Positions 32,601 to 39,115 of a DNA stretch of 64,000 bases are shown here, one piece after another. The translations under genes were made by a program, and so were the position numbers. The notes beneath the pieces are model-generated. The model was not told where the DNA came from, ran no database searches, and saw only the letters and a list, made by a program, of their open reading frames with translations. Source of the DNA: Lumnitzera littorea (lineage: Eukaryota; Streptophyta; Magnoliopsida; Myrtales; Combretaceae). Location of the stretch: NCBI GenBank assembly GCA_024138015.1, contig JAMXBB010000003.1:77728777-77792776 (forward strand). The letters run 5' to 3'. The first letter of the stretch is position 1. Each line of letters opens with the position of its first letter.

Positions 32601-34209
32601 ACTATCTCACACTGAACAGTTTGAAAACTATGAGTGGTAAACTTATGGTAGAAAGTAAAAAAGAAAGATGGATGAAGAATTGTAATTTTGAGAAATTCCA
32701 AGCATGATGCATGTAATTTACAAAGATCTCTTCTTGAAAACATTTGAGTGAGAATAGATCTGTATTTCTTTGCAAAATACAAATGTTTGGAGAATTATAA
32801 GGTAAATCGAAATTCAGATTCAGAGAAAGTCTCGTATACACACAAAAGCTCCTTATATACATTAAGTCCAGAAATTAAAAGTTAAAAGTTCCTAACAAAT
32901 TATTGAAAAACCTGACGTGTTTTTACCATGGACACTAGCTTGGTTATATATTTTATTTCAAAATGAACGATAGAAAAAGGACTATTATTATTTCTACTGT
33001 AGTTTTGATTTCCTGTCGAATATTTTTAAGTATGAATCTTGTTCAGAAGAGACAGCAGATTAACATGTATACGATGATTATATGAAGATTAAAATGTACG
33101 TGAGCGTGCTGGTGTCATTTGTGAGTGGCACTGACAGTCATGCTGAAGGTTAGAAGACCTACCACAACACAGCACAATAAAAAAAAATAATAATGCTCAC
33201 CCTCCGGATTCGTCTAAGCATTTCATTTTCCTCCTCTAGAAGCTTGATCTTGTTCTCCAGCTCCTGTGTATATGCCTGTCCAACATCATGCGTATTATTT
33301 GAAAGAGGGGAATAAAAAAGAAAAAAGATTCACAAGTATTGTATATTTTTATATAATGGAAAAATCGTATGCATGAGATCCAAATTAATTGATCACCTGT
33401 CTCCTTGCCCGGGACCGAGCAGCAGATTCCCTATTCCTAAGCATCCTTTTGTGCTTCCTCTCAACGATCTTCACTGCAATATTTCCTGGGGCAACTCCTG
33501 TGCCTGTGCCTCCATTTTCTTGTCGCATGGAAATGCCATCCAAAATTGGGCAAGAGCCAACAGGAATCGGCAGCTGATTTATGTCCAGGCCCGGCATCAA
33601 AAGCGTTGTCATCGTATCCTGATGAGGCTGGTGTTGTTGTACTGAAAAGAGCTGGTGGCATGGCATCCACTGAGCATGCTGAACCGGAACTGGAACTGGA
33701 TCGATCCCGCAAGTGTTGCTCTCATTCTCATGGGAAGACTTTGATTCACCCATAACTCCCGCATTCACCAAGAAGTCTTCTAGGGTCATTTCTCCAAAAC
33801 GAAGCTGTGCATCTCCATTTGCAGACTCCTGAAAGCTGATTTGACCATCATCATTCCCCCATTTCCTTTTCTTTTTTCCTTCCTGCATCTCTTTCCACAC
33901 CTCTTCAACAGTCTTATTCCCAAGATTTCCTGAGAATGAGAGCATGTGGCTTCCACTTCCCTGCCGTGAACCACCCTCGGATTGGTCCGCCCATGTTCCT
34001 ACATCATTCAGAGATTCATTCGAGCCTGGTTTCAGTTTGGAAGCCGATAAGTTCCTCAGAAGCTCATCCAAGTTCATGCTGCCTAATGGTTTACCAAGTT
34101 CTTCAAGTTGGTTTTGCACTTCATCTAGTGTGAGACTAAAAAGGGAGCCTTCCCCAGCCAACATTTGAAACTGTGGCTGTTGGATCATGTTGCCTACTTC
34201 TGACCCCAT
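11541..34209 (-). CDS. Group A bZIP transcription factor (ABI5/AREB3/EEL-like), three exons, join(33397..34209, 33201..33275, 11541..11624)
   Basis: Group A bZIP proteins act in the nucleus, bind ABRE/G-box elements (ACGT core) as dimers and mediate abscisic-acid and seed-maturation responses. The joined product has 323 residues, close to the family norm. Conserved regions in order: C1 at 21-53 (GSLFSLTLDEVQ, GSMNLDELL), C2 at 79-112 (SRQGS, KTVEEVWKEMQ), C3 at 139-153 (GEMTLEDFLVNAGV), basic region 251-271 with the N-x7-R DNA-contact signature (N259, R267), zipper leucines 277, 284 and 291, and C4 at 315-323 (LRRTESASF). RQGS in C2 and RTES in C4 are candidate SnRK2/CDPK phosphosites. The RQxS normally opening C1 is absent (AGEGS). 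Exon 3 lies 21.6 kb away across a nested retrotransposon. Its phase, splice site and family-typical ending make this assignment strong but unproven by transcript data. Confidence 0.88.
12124..12532. other. Intron 2 sequence left of the Tat element
   Basis: AT-rich intronic DNA ending in the target duplication GATAT (12528-12532). No coding signal is supported. Confidence 0.6.
12533..13182 (+). repeat. 5' LTR of the Tat-lineage element (650 bp)
   Basis: It starts TGTTGATAGT and ends ACCATCAACA, which form an imperfect inverted terminal pair. It matches 29635-30179 over its length, for example CTGATCTATTTATTCATTCC in the partner against CTTGATCTATTTATTCATTC here. Confidence 0.92.
13184..13200 (+). 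other. Primer-binding site of the Tat-lineage element
   Basis: TTTGGTGCCATCAATTT follows the LTR. It resembles the TTTGGCGCCGTCTGTGG type site of many Tat elements, with substitutions. The priming tRNA was not determined. Confidence 0.5.
13500..14340 (+). pseudogene. Tat-lineage gag
   Basis: Gag forms the particle shell. The two longest open pieces, 13710-14033 and 13984-14166, overlap in different frames, so a frameshift lies near 14000. Recognisable blocks are LSPFIQEIVDEVLP, the YNGKKDLDNY segment (family: YDGxxDPxxH), FFSSTLRKFASNWF (family: FPxTLxGxAxxWF) and SSFDQLVDELYHYF. A further shifted stretch reaches about 14340 with HQVNRMQARREL. Stops replace glutamine or arginine codons at several places. 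Confidence 0.8.
14990..15340 (+). pseudogene. Tat-lineage aspartic protease
   Basis: The block MMVDTGSLVDIIFKHAFD carries the catalytic D-T-G (15060-15068). IIVDCPSPYNGIMCRPSINTF follows near 15259-15321, corresponding to the family's YNxILGRP block with the glycine changed to cysteine (MCRP). It sits between gag and RT in the expected order. TAG stops at about 15105 and 15129 interrupt it. Confidence 0.8.
15800..16430 (+). pseudogene. Tat-lineage reverse transcriptase
   Basis: RT would copy element RNA into DNA. Blocks in order: KVNGKWKMCIDFKDLNKAC near 15840-15895, FPLP and IDQMV, then FIDAFSTYN near 15968, and the catalytic YIDDMIVKS with YIDD at 16161-16172. The open piece 15975-16241 ends with EEHLTNLQETFDTL. 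Several frame changes occur between blocks. Confidence 0.85.
16430..16930 (+). pseudogene. First RNase H domain of the Tat-lineage element
   Basis: After an RT thumb piece (FEFRWIEECERAFKALKEFL, about 16490-16549), the RNase H blocks YYVSHVLQGLEL and YTKLEKFVLAII are read near 16676-16745. LRPYFKAHQVVVLIDQPLK follows, matching the family's LRPYFQAHxVVVLTDxPL. Single-base changes have introduced TAA and TAG stops. Confidence 0.8.
16990..17330 (+). pseudogene. Second, archaeal-like RNase H domain of the Tat-lineage element
   Basis: The sequence reads WKPYVDESSTSEGSGEGLI, then GFLAGNNESECEALLA and a VNQVKGDNLAKDENM stretch. These correspond to the family's WxLFVDGSSxxxGSGAGV, ATNNEAEYEAL and VxQVxGxxxAxDxxM blocks of the additional RNase H captured by Tat elements. 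The first catalytic aspartate block is retained with D-E in place of D-G. TAG stops interrupt it. This domain is diagnostic for the Tat lineage. Confidence 0.82.
17530..18705 (+). pseudogene. Tat-lineage integrase
   Basis: Integrase would insert the DNA copy. The zinc-binding region is seen at about 17645-17740 (HSKVCINHIRA, related to HxGxCGxHxGxR). Catalytic-core pieces follow (VVDYFTKWVEA-like near 17935-17960, IRFGIPYAI-like near 18025). The C-terminus PRAWNVDNLKPYF at 18664-18702 is typical of the lineage. Many frameshifts are present. Confidence 0.8.
18990..19460 (+). repeat. Degenerate tandem repeats in the 3' untranslated region of the Tat element
   Basis: Between integrase and the antisense ORF, similar phrases recur about every 60-70 bp: variants of CCTTAAGTCCT / CTCTAAATCCT, then a GATAA or GATGG phrase and a GAGCTAC or GAGTTA phrase. 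Tat elements are known for hypervariable 3' UTRs with tandem repeats that can seed satellites. Unit borders were judged by eye. Confidence 0.4.
19733..20510 (-). pseudogene. C-terminal part of the Tat element's antisense extra ORF (coiled coil)
   Basis: On the minus strand from 20510 downward the reading frames are dominated by K, E, Q and L with heptad-like spacing (for example KSKEEKEEALVKEQKK and HLQSSYEELKIKMDDLEKE), then an acidic and proline-containing tail that ends near 19733 (TVDEIPKK, TGA). It has no known function. The N-terminal part lies at 27415-29061, beyond an inserted CRM-like element. TAG and TAA stops interrupt the frame. Confidence 0.65.
20511..21366 (-). repeat. 3' LTR of the nested CRM-like element
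   Basis: This is a direct repeat of 26573-27414. On the minus strand it starts TGGACATACTC after a purine-rich tract (CAACAAGGAG) and ends GCGCACATCA. Confidence 0.85.
21420..22490 (-). pseudogene. CRM-like integrase
   Basis: On the minus strand near 22190-22290 the zinc-binding region reads HFGKKRTAKLLKEYLYWLGM, then MKDVRKVPEWCKVC. Core blocks follow with frameshifts to about 21430. The domain is highly degenerate and was recognised by alignment with 46800-47380 and 50896-51400. Confidence 0.7.
22500..23165 (-). pseudogene. CRM-like RT thumb and RNase H fragment
   Basis: The sequence resumes with VVFLNYVIFKGGVKVDDEK and VRAILKWPTLTSSTKVRSFH near 23050-23145. TELTKKNFQFKWSKKAYRSF and KVFELECDTSRVGIKAILMQ follow at 22755-22982. 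The last segment is the start of RNase H (family: FEVExDASxxGIGAVLxQ), with the first catalytic aspartate retained in ECDTS. Downstream pieces to about 22500 match the sister copy. Confidence 0.78.
23165..24090 (+). mobile_element. LTR-like insertion (solo LTR or fragment) inside the CRM-like RT
   Basis: About 0.92 kb of non-coding sequence separates NLKK-CIF (left of the cut on the minus strand) from VVFLNYVIFKGGVKVDDEKV, which are nearly adjacent in the sister copy. It has a promoter-like segment near 23730 (GATATAAATA) and phrases shared in style with other LTRs here (CTACTCTTG, ATATGTCATATCAAG). Terminal TG/CA and a target duplication could not be fixed. Confidence 0.55.
23995..24870 (-). 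pseudogene. CRM-like reverse transcriptase, N-terminal and palm part
   Basis: Blocks in order on the minus strand: DGSWRMYINSHAINKITIKY, YPIP, FSKINLKSGYHQI, then the open piece to RPRDEWKAAFKIKDNLFEW, MSFGVTNVPSTFMRLMNHVL and VVYFDNIPIYS. The catalytic motif is YFDN (24187-24198) instead of YFDD, so the second aspartate is lost. After NLKK a one-base insertion in an A run shifts frame, and the domain is cut by an insertion at about 24090. Confidence 0.82.
24960..25160 (-). pseudogene. CRM-like protease remnant lacking the active site
   Basis: Only the C-terminal part is left: DRYKDEVLHDVLPMCALHIL and NTYMFQKD. Compared with the sister element at 44520-44890, about 340 bp including the active-site aspartate block are missing between the KGDKP codons and this remnant. 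Confidence 0.7.
25200..26310 (-). pseudogene. CRM-like gag with intact zinc knuckle
   Basis: Open piece 25823-26110 holds RRRLELDDVEEFGEEEEQYV and GAKHLKVQIPSFNEF, followed by the W-E-E-K-I-E-K-I-F-D-F capsid block. Further downstream the frames are broken. The nucleocapsid zinc knuckle at 25209-25250 keeps C-x2-C-x4-H-x4-C (CFKCLSFKHMPSQC), which would bind element RNA. The sister copy at 44459-44500 has lost the histidine. Confidence 0.8.
26548..26570 (-). other. tRNA-Met primer-binding site of the nested CRM-like element
   Basis: The minus strand reads TTGGTATTAAAGCTTAAGG right after the 5' LTR, one substitution from the TGGTATCAAAGCTTAAG-type site. Confidence 0.75.
26573..27414 (-). repeat. 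5' LTR of the nested CRM-like element
   Basis: Paired with 20511-21366. The end near the primer site reads GGTGTATATCA. The outer TG appears changed to CA. The last about 130 bp resemble the LTR end of the element at 42298-52313 (GTAAGCCCTA, TAAGCTCCTA). Confidence 0.85.
27415..29061 (-). pseudogene. N-terminal part of the Tat element's antisense extra ORF (plant-transposon-like domain)
   Basis: The putative start is the ATG at 29061. The first about 120 residues are polar. A middle segment (about 28290-28720, minus) contains blocks such as GWWFYACVEPHKKF and WKKKWEVVLETNLDFPTIW, which resemble the W-K-x-K-F-F-F-V...F-P-x-W signature of the family labelled putative plant transposon protein. 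Pieces open at 28088-28303 and 27717-28073 follow, and the latter ends in a K/S/T-rich stretch. The remainder is at 19733-20510. Extra ORFs in antisense orientation after pol are known in Tat-lineage elements; their role is unknown. Frameshifts and stops are present. Confidence 0.62.
29619..29634 (+). other. Polypurine tract of the Tat-lineage element
   Basis: GGGGTTAGGGGGCAAA immediately precedes the 3' LTR and is the expected plus-strand primer. Confidence 0.7.
29635..30179 (+). repeat. 3' LTR of the Tat-lineage element (545 bp, internally deleted)
   Basis: It matches the 5' LTR at both ends but lacks two internal stretches present there (around 12755-12790 and 13000-13110 of the 5' LTR). 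It ends ACCATCAATA, with a mutated last dinucleotide, next to GATAC. Confidence 0.9.
30180..33194. other. Intron 2 sequence right of the Tat element
   Basis: AT-rich intronic DNA beginning with the target duplication GATAC (30180-30184). It has several poly-A runs (31147-31160, 31240-31254, 31383-31396, 32483-32495). Small ORFs here (30174-30365, 32546-32862) lack motifs. No further insertion is clearly delimited. Confidence 0.6.
33201..33275 (-). CDS. bZIP exon 2: leucine zipper
   Basis: This exon codes for 25 residues (AYTQELENKIKLLEEENE and seven more, ending RRIRR), with leucines in heptad spacing. It is preceded by the acceptor TTGGACAG and followed by the donor GTGAGC. Phase 0 at both ends matches exon 1 and exon 3. 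AYTQELE directly after RRQ is the invariant start of the zipper exon in group A bZIPs. Confidence 0.93.
33276..33396 (-). other. bZIP intron 1 (121 bp)
   Basis: Bounded by GTGATC and TTGGACAG on the minus strand, phase 0, between the basic region and the zipper. It is AT-rich and contains no element. Confidence 0.9.
33397..34209 (-). CDS. bZIP exon 1: N-terminal motifs and basic region
   Basis: This exon codes for residues 1-271 without interruption. The start is the ATG at 34209, followed by MGSEVGN. It precedes the C1 motif by about 20 residues, as in related proteins. The exon ends at SRARRQ, followed by the donor GTGATC. Splitting the gene exactly after the basic region in phase 0 is the family's conserved intron position. 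Several ORFs on the opposite strand across this exon are shadows. Confidence 0.95.
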
Positions 34210-34317
34210 TTTCTCTATTATAGTGATTACCTTAAAACTTCACTACTGGCGCCTTTTTAATTTTTTATTTTTCCTCTTCTTTTTGGGGTTATGCTCTGGT
34301 CTTAGGACTTTGTCCTG
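34210..34317 (-). other. bZIP 5' UTR with a possible leader intron acceptor
   Basis: On the minus strand a good splice acceptor (GTTTGCTCTTGCAG, ending at 34315) stands about 105 bp before the ATG. Leader introns are common in group A bZIP genes. Possible donors lie near 34480-34490 and 34550, but none is clearly best. Confidence 0.4.
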
Positions 34318-34591
34318 CAAGAGCAAACATAAAGTATTAAAGAAAGGAAAAAATTCAGAGCGAAATTCATCTAGAGTTTTTTACTTTAGTAACATACAAA
34401 TTATATAAACCATATTGGGAGAACACAATTTCTAGAGATACTTGAAAATTCAAGAGCAAACAGTAGACCTTTGTGTACTTCTAAGGAAGAACAGTTCTTG
34501 TCTTCTTGAGTTGATAACGGTATACTGCATTAATGGTCACAGACACATATACCAAAAACAATGAGAACAACTATTCCACCCTCGCCGCCCG

Positions 34592-34608
34592 TTTATATAT
34601 ATATATAT
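34592..34608 (-). promoter_or_regulatory. Candidate TATA box of the bZIP gene
   Basis: On the minus strand a TATATATAAAC sequence lies about 385 bp upstream of the ATG. The downstream start region is pyrimidine- and GC-richer. It adjoins an AT/AC microsatellite, which makes the call uncertain. Confidence 0.4.
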
Positions 34609-34643
34609 CTCCTCAAGTTGCCCCTTTATTCAGGAGCTTTAGT

Positions 34644-34684
34644 GATATATATATATATATATATATACATATACACACACACGC
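34644..34684. repeat. (AT)n-(AC)n microsatellite
   Basis: A run of about twelve AT dinucleotides is followed by CATATACACACACACGC. It lies in the bZIP promoter region between the TATA candidate and the G-box. Confidence 0.9.
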
Positions 34685-34867
34685 ATATTTTTAAAGGTTT
34701 ATGATTCTTATTACTCGAAACAAAGGAACATAAATTGCAGAAATGGAGTTAAGAGTGCATTGACCATAATCTTATTATAAACGAAGTAAAAAACAAAAGT
34801 GCAACTTGGAACTACCTGAAACTTCTCACTCATCACCCAAATAAAATAAACTAACCAAAGGTTTTGG

Positions 34868-34877
34868 CCCACGTGGG
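34868..34877. promoter_or_regulatory. Palindromic G-box / ABRE in the bZIP promoter
   Basis: CCCACGTGGG is a perfect 10-bp palindrome around the CACGTG core, about 660 bp upstream of the ATG and 260 bp upstream of the TATA candidate. Group A bZIPs bind this site type, so auto- or cross-regulation by ABA-responsive bZIPs is a reasonable inference. Confidence 0.6.
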
Positions 34878-37814
34878 ATTCTTCACGAATCAGATACCGA
34901 TAAATTATTGCAATTACATTAGTTTTTTCCTATTTCTTTCTTTCTCTCTCTTCTTTTTTTTTTTTTTCCCTCTCTTTCTTTAGAATACAAATGCATCTTT
35001 TATACTGATTACCGAAGAAAATGAATAATGCGTTTTCTTATTCGGAAGGCCTAATATAAGTGGAGGTAGTGCATATATACTCTTTCCAACAGTCGAAATC
35101 ACCTAATAACAAAGACTTGCGGCTTGCTCCCAGCCTTTGAACCCTTTTGCCCGACTACAAGTGGATTCCAACCTCTCACGCAAGGGTTTTCAACCTTTTG
35201 CTAGTTAACCTAATCAAACTCGATATATTTTCATATAAGATTAAAGACGAATTTTGAGATTGGTGTTAGGGAAATTTTAGTGCTTCGTCGAAAATCTAAA
35301 CATGTTAAAAGCTCTAATCTTGACGTGCTCTGTTGACGAATGATATGCTGTATTTTTATATTTTTTAGATTGTAAATTAATATGCTTTATGATGTTATTT
35401 GAATCATTCCGTTTTTAAGATTTTTTTTTTTTATATAAATCAATGAATTTTAAAATACATTAATCAAATTGAATTAATTCAGCAGGTAAATTTGGGCGTG
35501 TTATAGCTATCCTATAAGGGTCTCTGTCCGATTTTGGACATGTCCTGAAAAACTAATAGGATTTCGTAGAGGTTTTATAATATCTACAAAACAATATCGG
35601 TTTGGATTTATCCGAGTTTCATGTTTTAAATAATTCTCTCACTCTTTTTCTAATATATATTAGGTTAGAGTTTTTAGTTATGATTTAAAAATTTGGAGAT
35701 TAGATATTTTCAAATTATATTTTGTTGCTATTTTATTGTTCTCGTGATTTATTTTCTACTTTTTCCTACAATTCGTTTCCTTTTTGAAGAAAAATCTTGG
35801 GTGGTAAAGAATCCATATTCGAACTAGAAAAGCGCCATTCCTTTGCAGACGGACTTTGCCCACGTCATTTCCTTATTTTAATGCTTGTGTATTTCAAGCA
35901 ACTACTACGTCTGCGGCAGGGGGAATTGAATAAAATAAAATGCGATATAGTACATACTAGGTTAGAACATATTGGTACCTTATGGTTGCAACTTGCTAGT
36001 GCTGCGGAGTTTCCTTATTTCTATTCTTAGGAAAACTTCTTGAGGATGAAAGGTGAACCCTTTCCACGTTTGGAGAATATATATATATATACACACCACA
36101 TTATTAAAAAAAAATGCAAAAGAAAACAAGTATATAGAATTATTTGTGCTGCTTGCCTTGCTTTTCTTTTCCTCTTCTTGTATCAGTAGGAGAGAGAAAA
36201 ATGAGAATTGAATATGTTTTAATTTTATACAAGAAGTATTAAACATGTTTCATCTTTATTGAATGCAGGGATAATTTTATGCAAATCATAAGAGTCTTGA
36301 TATTTGATTGCTTTTAAAGTGAAGAAACGATAAATGCTAAGAAGTTAAAATAAAACAACCATGTCAAATAAGAGTAATGAATTAGGTTCTAGCAAAAAGT
36401 GATAACTACTAGGTTCTAGTAGTAAATTTAGTGTGACCTCTTTTACTTTCTCCTTGACAAAGGCCACAATTAAGGAGCATATCTAACACCCTACTTCAAG
36501 GCATTTGCTTATACTTTTTGTTCTCAATTTTAGTACCTAAGAGATGGTTCGTTATGTCATTCCTAAGTTGAGAAAAAGGCTAAATCTGTAATTAGTCTAT
36601 CAACTTAACTTCATAGATATACGCTCTTTAAACCTCTTTTCATTAACCTATGGTAACTTAGTGGAATTGTATAACCGACATATACTATATGCTTCTCATC
36701 ATTATCATCCAATAACACAATGGAAACTTTACAAACATGGGCCTCTATTTAGAGTTTCACAGTTTAGCTTTCCTATATAGTACATAATCCAATTGAGATA
36801 CATACTTTTACATTCAATACCATTACATGAGATCCTTATAAGGTAAGACAACAATCTCTTTATAAAGTTGCAAACAAGTACTTCATATGAATCTTATAGC
36901 TAATCATCTTATTTCCCCATCCCAACTTCTAGATCTTAGTTTGTTTTGTATTCGATACCTAAGATTGGATAAGTAACCTCTCTACTTAGGTTTTGAAGTA
37001 CAAACTAAAAACAACAAAGCATAAAACTAAAACCATATAAGCAGACAATCAAAACCTAGCATATGTAATTATGTAATCAATAACCTAAAGTTTAGAAGCA
37101 TCAAACTGTTAAGTAAGCACATTCACAAAACTGTTATGTAACATCCACATGCCATACTAATACATATAATATGTACCGGTATAGGTATCTTAACTTAAGT
37201 TATCTAGTTTCTCATTTCATTAGTCAATGTCTCGAGCATCTTGATAAGTAAGCTAGGAACCTAGGGTTGCAAGGAGTAGCCAAACTAAGCTTAGTTGACT
37301 ATGTTTTGGATCAGAATTGATTGAACAATGTAGTTCTATATGCTCAAAACCTGATCTAGAATATCTCAAATTTTGGAAGCCTAACCTATGAGTCCTAATG
37401 CCATAGATGCATTCAGATAGCATTGTTAACTAAGCTAAGTATGAATTCTAAGTTAGATACAATTAATAAGTAACCTAGCCTAGTTATCAACTTAGTGATA
37501 AAATATTTTGGCAAGGAATATGGTACATAATAAATACCACCAGTCAAGCACAAACCTAGGCTAACTTTTCATTCTATAGCTCATCATTATGCTCAAGTAT
37601 TACTAAATTACTCAAAATTTTATCGAGCCACAAAGAGTCACCAAGCATCGCATGCCTAACAAAATAGATATTCTTTAACTTGACAATCAAGCACATCTAA
37701 GCCATAGTCTAAGTAATCATTAATTCGTCGCAGAACATACAACATATATTCATCAACATCTAAGGTGATAATTCATCAAGCAGTTCATGGTATAACATAG
37801 ACATTCTAAGCTAA

Positions 37815-37836
37815 GAGATTCACTTAAGTGAATCTC
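37815..37836. other. Perfect 22-bp palindrome in the long LTR
   Basis: Arms GAGATTCACTT and AAGTGAATCTC abut exactly. The CACTTAAGTG core recurs in related LTR copies at 40601-40612 and 62548-62560, so it is a conserved feature of this LTR family. Confidence 0.85.
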
Positions 37837-38965
37837 ATAACTTACATAACAAGTAAGTGAGTGGTTTGCATTCTTTTGACCATCACATAAATATAGAAAA
37901 ACCAAGTGGAATATTCACTTGGATCTTCACTTATGCCATTGTTTGTTATGGATATATTTACCTAGATACACTTACAAATAGTATTTGTAATTATCAATCC
38001 AATTCAAGAACAGTCATAATAATTACTTTAGGTCATTAATAGATTACTCCAATAACTTCTTTTGAATGTAATTTATTTGTTTCTCATCCCTTTTCAATAA
38101 ACTATATATCATTACAATAATAATTACGAGCACTGTATGAATATCTTAAGTTGCAAATTGATCAACATAAGAAAATTACCCAAAAAAATGCCTTTTTTTC
38201 AATTCTGATTTGATTGTACATTATTATTACTTCATAATTATCAAAATAAATTCTAATACTTGATTAATGAACAAAACCATACGCCAACACACCTTTATCA
38301 ACAAAATATTAGTTTCAAATATGTGCTTAACATTAATAGCTTGTTCATTTCATCAAATGAAATAGACATGTGATGGAATGGCAATCCATTAGAATTGAAT
38401 AAACTCATAATTGCTATTACTTGATTCACTTGGTGTAAAAAAGGCATATAAATAATAGATCTATAGTATATTGTAATGATAACAATACTGTGAAACCCTT
38501 AGTACTTGAGTAACTAGCCTAAACCTAAAGTGTCATTTTATTGTTATCAAAATGTAGAACTTATAAAGTATCATTAAGAAATAAGAAAATTGTCTCGTTG
38601 TTGGTAATTCAAATAATGAGTTTTGGTATATATGAAGACCTTAGAGATAAATTATGTGGATAGTAACATTCATGATTTGACATGAAATAATATTTAGAGA
38701 TAAAATATACCTACTAAATACATTAGATATACATCCGTTAATTAGCATAAAACATAATATATATAAAATAGACTTAAGATGGGCCAAATTAATTAGTAAC
38801 TAGCTAATTAAAATTTGCTAAATATAATGCATTTTCTAGGAAGTAGGTACATTTTGCAGGTTGGAAATGGAGCTTAAGCTTTGGTAATTAGGTGAGACAG
38901 CTAATTTAGTTAGCATGACAAAGGACACCTAACTCTCCATGCAATTTCTAGCTATCATTCCCTTC

Positions 38966-38973
38966 TATAAATA
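38966..38973 (+). promoter_or_regulatory. TATA box of the long LTR
   Basis: TATAAATA lies about 150 bp before the inferred LTR end, downstream of a TA-poor pyrimidine stretch. It is a typical U3/R position. Confidence 0.45.
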
Positions 38974-39115
38974 CATAAACTCATCCTCATTTTAGCTCTT
39001 CATCATATTAGAGACCTTAGGAATTCATAGAAGTCCATTTGCATCTCTAGCAAATTAGAGGGAAATTGTGAAAAATTAAGAAAACTCAAAACAACAAATT
39101 GATTGTATATAGAGT

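Larger units (their letters stand above)
11625..33200 (-). other. bZIP intron 2, about 21.6 kb, filled by a nested retrotransposon
   Basis: The donor GTGAGC is at 33195-33200 and the acceptor TTTCAG at 11625-11630. Intron-proper sequence (11625-12532 and 30180-33194) totals about 3.9 kb. The remaining 17.6 kb is one Tat-lineage element with its own nested insertions, in antisense orientation to the gene. Introns this long must be transcribed through heterochromatic repeats. In Arabidopsis that depends on factors such as IBM2 and EDM2. An exon-like segment at 12048-12123 is treated as non-coding. Confidence 0.8.
34325..36480. other. bZIP upstream region and intergenic DNA
   Basis: Besides the promoter elements listed, it holds a long pyrimidine tract (about 34920-34985), AT-rich DNA and a TA run at 36077-36092. 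Small ORFs such as 35797-36030 and 35980-36246 have no recognisable motifs. No second gene was found. Confidence 0.5.
36482..39115 (+). repeat. Long LTR (about 2.6 kb), plus orientation, left arm of an inverted pair
   Basis: It starts near TAACACCCTACTTC and shares ordered blocks with the LTR starting at 41668 on the minus strand and with the one starting near 63814, for example ACACAATGGAAACTT / CAAACATGGGCC near 36715-36750. A TATA box (TATAAATA, 38966-38973) near its 3' end fits an LTR promoter. The family was not classified, and the terminal TG is mutated. Confidence 0.55.

Noticed and set aside
33373..34168. Several ORFs of 62-90 codons on the plus strand across the bZIP exon 1, plus one in another minus frame
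   Set aside because: They are shadows of the conserved exon and carry no motifs of their own.
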